Of a stretch of 8,096 bases of DNA, positions 5,970 through 8,096 are shown piece after piece. Positions within the stretch are counted from its first letter, which is position 1. Every line of letters starts with the position of its first letter. The position numbers and the translations under genes are program-made. The notes under the pieces were generated by a model. That model was not told the DNA's origin. It did not search any database and saw only the letters and a program-made list of their open reading frames with translations. The DNA is from Planctomycetota bacterium (GTDB lineage: Bacteria; Planctomycetota; Planctomycetia; Pirellulales; Pirellulaceae). The DNA lies in NCBI GenBank assembly GCA_024277285.1, contig JAJRVM010000384.1, positions 1-8,096 of the forward strand, given 5' to 3'.

Positions 5970-6014
5970 TGTTCTTGCGATAAGCAGTTACGGCAGTACT
6001 TTTCGGAGGTGGTC

Positions 6015-7346
6015 ATGCAAAGCGATTGTGCAGCGAAACGGTGTTGGTTGAATTTTGTACTTGTTGCCGCATTAGTGGCCGCACCGGCACTTGCCAAAGA
6101 ACCAGCAAGACATTTTCGTGCGGCCTGTGTGAAAGTGGATATTACGCCCGACCGCCCACAGTGGATGCAAGGTTACGGTCCACGGAAGTCGAACGGGGTT
6201 CACGATAAGATCTATCACCGCATTGTTGCGATGGACGACGGCACGACTCAGTTTTTTCTTGTCTCAACCGATATCTGCACGGTGTTGCCATCTTTCTACG
6301 ATCAAGTATGTGAAAAACTGACGCGTGAGACAGGCATCAAGTCCAACCAGTTCTGGTGGTCGACCACGCACACGCATTCGGCACCTCACGTCGGACCACA
6401 AGAACTAGGTCGGCTCTTTGCGAGTTCGCTGGGCGACCGTTTTTCGATCAAGCACGACGTTGCCTATTGGGATTGGGTCACCGACGTGTTGATTGACGGC
6501 ATCAAGCAAGCTCGTTCTCAACTGGAGCCAGCGCGAATTGGCATTGGGACGGGTGAGTCGAATGCCAATATCAATCGCCGCGGCAAAAACGCTGCTGGAA
6601 AGACCGTCTTAGGCGAGGATCCTGATGGCCCTGTCGACCGCCAGATCGGGCTGATTCGGCTTGAGCGACCGGACGGGGCGCCCATTGCCTTGATCGCGAA
6701 CTATGCCATCCACGGCACGGTACTGGGCGGCAAGAACCGGTTGATCAGTGGTGACGCGCCGGGGATTGTTGCTGAGTATGTCGAGGAGAAGATCGGTGCT
6801 CCGATGCTGTTTATTAACGGTGCCGAGGGCAATGTGGCGCCGGTTTACAGTGTGCGTCCCGACTTCGCCAGCAGTCATATCGACGAATTCAAAACGCTGC
6901 TGGGGGACAAGATTCTTGCGACGAACGAAGCCATTCAACGCACTACCTCCGAAGTGACCCTTTCGCCAGGGAAGACCGTGATCGAAACACCACGCAAGGC
7001 GGGATTGGGTTGGACGAAGGAGCTTGCCAACTATGCCGCGGTGGCTGAAGACGGAACGGATCTAGTACGCGTGCCAGTCCGCTCGTTGATCATCAACCGT
7101 GAGACGGTGATCTGGGCGGCGCCGCTGGAGTTGTTCTGCGAGATTTCCATGAAGATCCGCAGCGATTCTCCGTTTCAGAACACGTTCTACTACGGCTTGA
7201 CCAACGGGTCACTGCTGTATCTGACGACCAAGAAGGCTTTTTCAGAGGGTGGATACGAACCGAAAGTTTCGCCGTTTACGCCGCAGGCCGAGAAGGACTT
7301 TACTGATGGTGTAAGTCAGTATGTTCGCGGCTTGACGCGGCAGTAG
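6015..7346 (+). CDS. Secreted neutral ceramidase N-terminal-domain family protein
   Basis: A 443-residue protein. Residues 1-27 are a signal peptide ending PALA before KEP, so it is exported. The rest matches the zinc-dependent neutral/alkaline ceramidase N-terminal domain. VDITPDRPQWMQGYG (41-55) is the entry motif; THTHSAPH (118-125) and NYAIHGT (229-235) hold the two zinc His; LISGDAPG (243-250) follows; Glu372 in PLELF and Tyr402 in NGSLLYLTT are the likely Glu and Tyr zinc ligands by family comparison. Classical enzymes hydrolyse the amide of ceramide using a Ser in a GDVSPN motif. The matching place here reads EGNVAP (271-276), with Ala where the Ser should be, and the C-terminal Ig-like domain is missing. 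It is probably a hydrolase of another amide or ester, or inactive. ATG 6015 is preferred because GGAGG (6005-6009) lies 5 bases upstream; a GTG at 6009 would overlap that site. It appears monocistronic. Confidence 0.88.
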   Translation: MQSDCAAKRCWLNFVLVAALVAAPALAKEPARHFRAACVKVDITPDRPQWMQGYGPRKSNGVHDKIYHRIVAMDDGTTQFFLVSTDICTVLPSFYDQVCEKLTRETGIKSNQFWWSTTHTHSAPHVGPQELGRLFASSLGDRFSIKHDVAYWDWVTDVLIDGIKQARSQLEPARIGIGTGESNANINRRGKNAAGKTVLGEDPDGPVDRQIGLIRLERPDGAPIALIANYAIHGTVLGGKNRLISGDAPGIVAEYVEEKIGAPMLFINGAEGNVAPVYSVRPDFASSHIDEFKTLLGDKILATNEAIQRTTSEVTLSPGKTVIETPRKAGLGWTKELANYAAVAEDGTDLVRVPVRSLIINRETVIWAAPLELFCEISMKIRSDSPFQNTFYYGLTNGSLLYLTTKKAFSEGGYEPKVSPFTPQAEKDFTDGVSQYVRGLTRQ

Positions 7347-7444
7347 ATCGCCGCCCTCCCCTGCCCCGAATATCCACTCCCGTTGCGTTTCACGGTCGCG
7401 CTTGTCTGTTTAGCCGACTGCCGCAATTGACTGAGTCAGGGACC

Positions 7445-7480
7445 CCTGCGAGCTTGCCTCGCAGGTGAACGAGTTTCACC
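7445..7480. repeat. Two overlapping short hairpins
   Basis: CCTGCGAG (7445-7452) pairs with CTCGCAGG (7458-7465) around CTTGC. GGTGAA (7464-7469) pairs with TTCACC (7475-7480) around CGAGT. The two share bases 7464-7465, so they are alternatives or stack end to end. There is no poly-U; they could be transcript-end structures for the ceramidase-like gene. Confidence 0.45.
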
Positions 7481-7505
7481 AGCTAAGACGCGAATGCCAA
7501 TAACT

Positions 7506-7548
7506 CCCCCCTCTCCCCCACCGCCTTCGGCGGTGGGGGAGAGGGGGG
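7506..7548. repeat. Perfect 20-bp hairpin
   Basis: Bases 7506-7525 are fully complementary to 7529-7548, with a TTC loop (7526-7528). The left arm is almost pure C with two T's, then ACCGCC; the right arm is its G-rich mirror. It is the strongest structure in the window. No U-tract follows on either strand (CACACC to the right, GTTATT on the minus strand), so if it stops transcription it does so without the usual tail. It shares the TTC triloop with the stems at 55-67, 147-159 and 1245-1257. Confidence 0.7.
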
Positions 7549-7680
7549 CACACCGGTTCTAGCTCAGCAAACTTCTTCCGCAACTGCACGAGGTGGTTGG
7601 GGGCGATCAACAAACAGCCAGTCCTCAATGCACGTCCAACTTCATTCGGCTAACTTGTTACGGTCGCGCTTGTTCTTGAC

Positions 7681-7710
7681 CGCTAATCTACGTTGATAGA
7701 CGCTAATGGA
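7681..7710. repeat. 10-base-period imperfect tandem repeat
   Basis: Three successive 10-mers read CGCTAATCTA, CGTTGATAGA and CGCTAATGGA. The first and third share CGCTAAT exactly. Similar TTAGCG-rich tandem stretches are, from memory, common between genes in planctomycetes. The copy lies 36 bases past the stop of the heparinase-like gene. Confidence 0.4.
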
Positions 7711-7745
7711 AAAGGCTCTCCGTCGGGCTTGCCCTGCGGCTTAAA

Positions 7746-8096
7746 CTACCATTGTTCAAGCTGGCGATCCTGCAAATTCTCGTGTGCCGACTTGTTACAG
7801 CTGCCAGGCGTTGCCAGGACGCGGAATGTCAACTTGCCGGAAGCGGGCACAGTGCACTCGAACGCCACCATGCGCGTGTCGCGATTGGGCGAATCCCACT
7901 CGTTACGAGGCGTGGCGGTGTTGATCTCCTTCCAGGTGGCGGTGTTCGGAGCCAAAATGCGGAGCGTTAGCGTGGCCTTGTTTCGAGCCAAACGGATCGA
8001 ACTTTGGCCGACTTTGTCTAGAGTCGCAGGAGTGATCATTCCCCAACGTACTGAAACGCCCGGTTTCAGGCCGCTCAATTGGTCTTGAATCAACAC
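7746..8096 (-). CDS. Heparinase II/III-like protein, C-terminal part (truncated by window)
   Basis: The last 116 or so residues of a minus-strand protein whose start lies beyond the right edge. The frame is open at the edge, so the GTG at 8096-8094 need not be a start. The fragment reads as a beta-sandwich: VLIQDQLSGLKPG, VSVRWGMITPA, ATLTLRILAP, then NEWDSPN, TRMVAFECTVPASG and LTFRVLATPGS. The order D-x-L-x-x-LKPG, xRWGM-T, LTLRILAP, ending in a strand and ATPG, is what I know from the C-terminal sandwich of heparinase II/III-type polysaccharide lyases in planctomycetes. No catalytic residues lie in this part, so enzyme activity cannot be judged. If correct, the full protein would be a secreted lyase for uronic-acid polysaccharides. 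It converges on the ceramidase-like gene. Confidence 0.6.
   Translation of the reverse strand: MLIQDQLSGLKPGVSVRWGMITPATLDKVGQSSIRLARNKATLTLRILAPNTATWKEINTATPRNEWDSPNRDTRMVAFECTVPASGKLTFRVLATPGSCNKSAHENLQDRQLEQW

Larger units (their letters stand above)
5548..6014. other. Non-coding gap with repeat debris
   Basis: No supported gene. A short direct repeat, ATGTCGCAGCT, occurs at 5831-5841 and 5845-5855. The GAATATCG-rich stretch at 5741-5780 is listed separately. The right end should carry the promoter of the ceramidase-like gene. Confidence 0.55.
7347..7745. other. Convergent intergenic region with hairpins
   Basis: These 399 bases between two converging genes hold no gene. They contain hairpins at 7445-7465 and 7506-7548, a 14-base direct repeat ACGGTCGCGCTTGT (7392-7405 and 7660-7673) and a 10-base-period repeat at 7681-7710. 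No hairpin with a U-tract was found for either gene. Confidence 0.6.

Noticed and set aside
7693..8088. 131-codon open frame on the plus strand
   Set aside because: Antisense to the heparinase-like fragment, whose minus-strand product has a regular beta-strand pattern and recognisable family features.

Overview
The window looks like a stretch of a planctomycete chromosome, probably Pirellulales-like. This is inference from gene content and style: a BlaI/M56 (BlaR-type) pair whose membrane protein carries a very long charged coiled-coil tail, a short secreted ceramidase-like protein, a heparinase-like protein, wide intergenic gaps, and GC-rich structured repeats built on CCCAGGG/CCCTGGG and short stems with TTC or GAA loops. 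No ribosomal or other taxonomic marker is present to prove it.

Layout. Bases 1-349 hold no gene but are dense in inverted repeats. A minus-strand YbgC-type thioesterase gene lies at 350-739. Bases 740-1452 are non-coding and hold a second structured repeat block (about 1013-1257). A GNAT acetyltransferase gene (1453-1998, +) follows. Next come a nested hairpin and a very clear sigma70-type promoter with a dyad inside it, which drives blaI (2154-2543) and a giant M56 membrane peptidase gene (2592-5435). That two-gene unit ends at a strong intrinsic terminator (5511-5547). After a gap with repeat debris comes a secreted ceramidase-family protein (6015-7346, +). A 399-base convergent gap with a perfect 20-bp hairpin separates it from the 3' end of a minus-strand heparinase II/III-like gene (7746-8096) that runs off the right edge.

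How the genes work together. The BlaI-M56 pair should form a signalling unit: a membrane zinc protease senses something outside the cytoplasmic membrane and removes a repressor from its own promoter. The M56 protein has no penicillin-binding sensor domain. It has a ~210-residue loop between TM2 and TM3 and a ~380-residue Arg/Glu-rich coiled coil made of 71-residue repeats. The coiled-coil part begins with its own well-placed Shine-Dalgarno, ATG and signal-peptide-like segment, in frame inside the larger gene. It may therefore be a formerly separate secreted protein that has fused to the protease, or one still made separately from an internal start. This is the most interesting item in the window. 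The YbgC, GNAT, ceramidase-like and heparinase-like genes appear to be independent transcription units.
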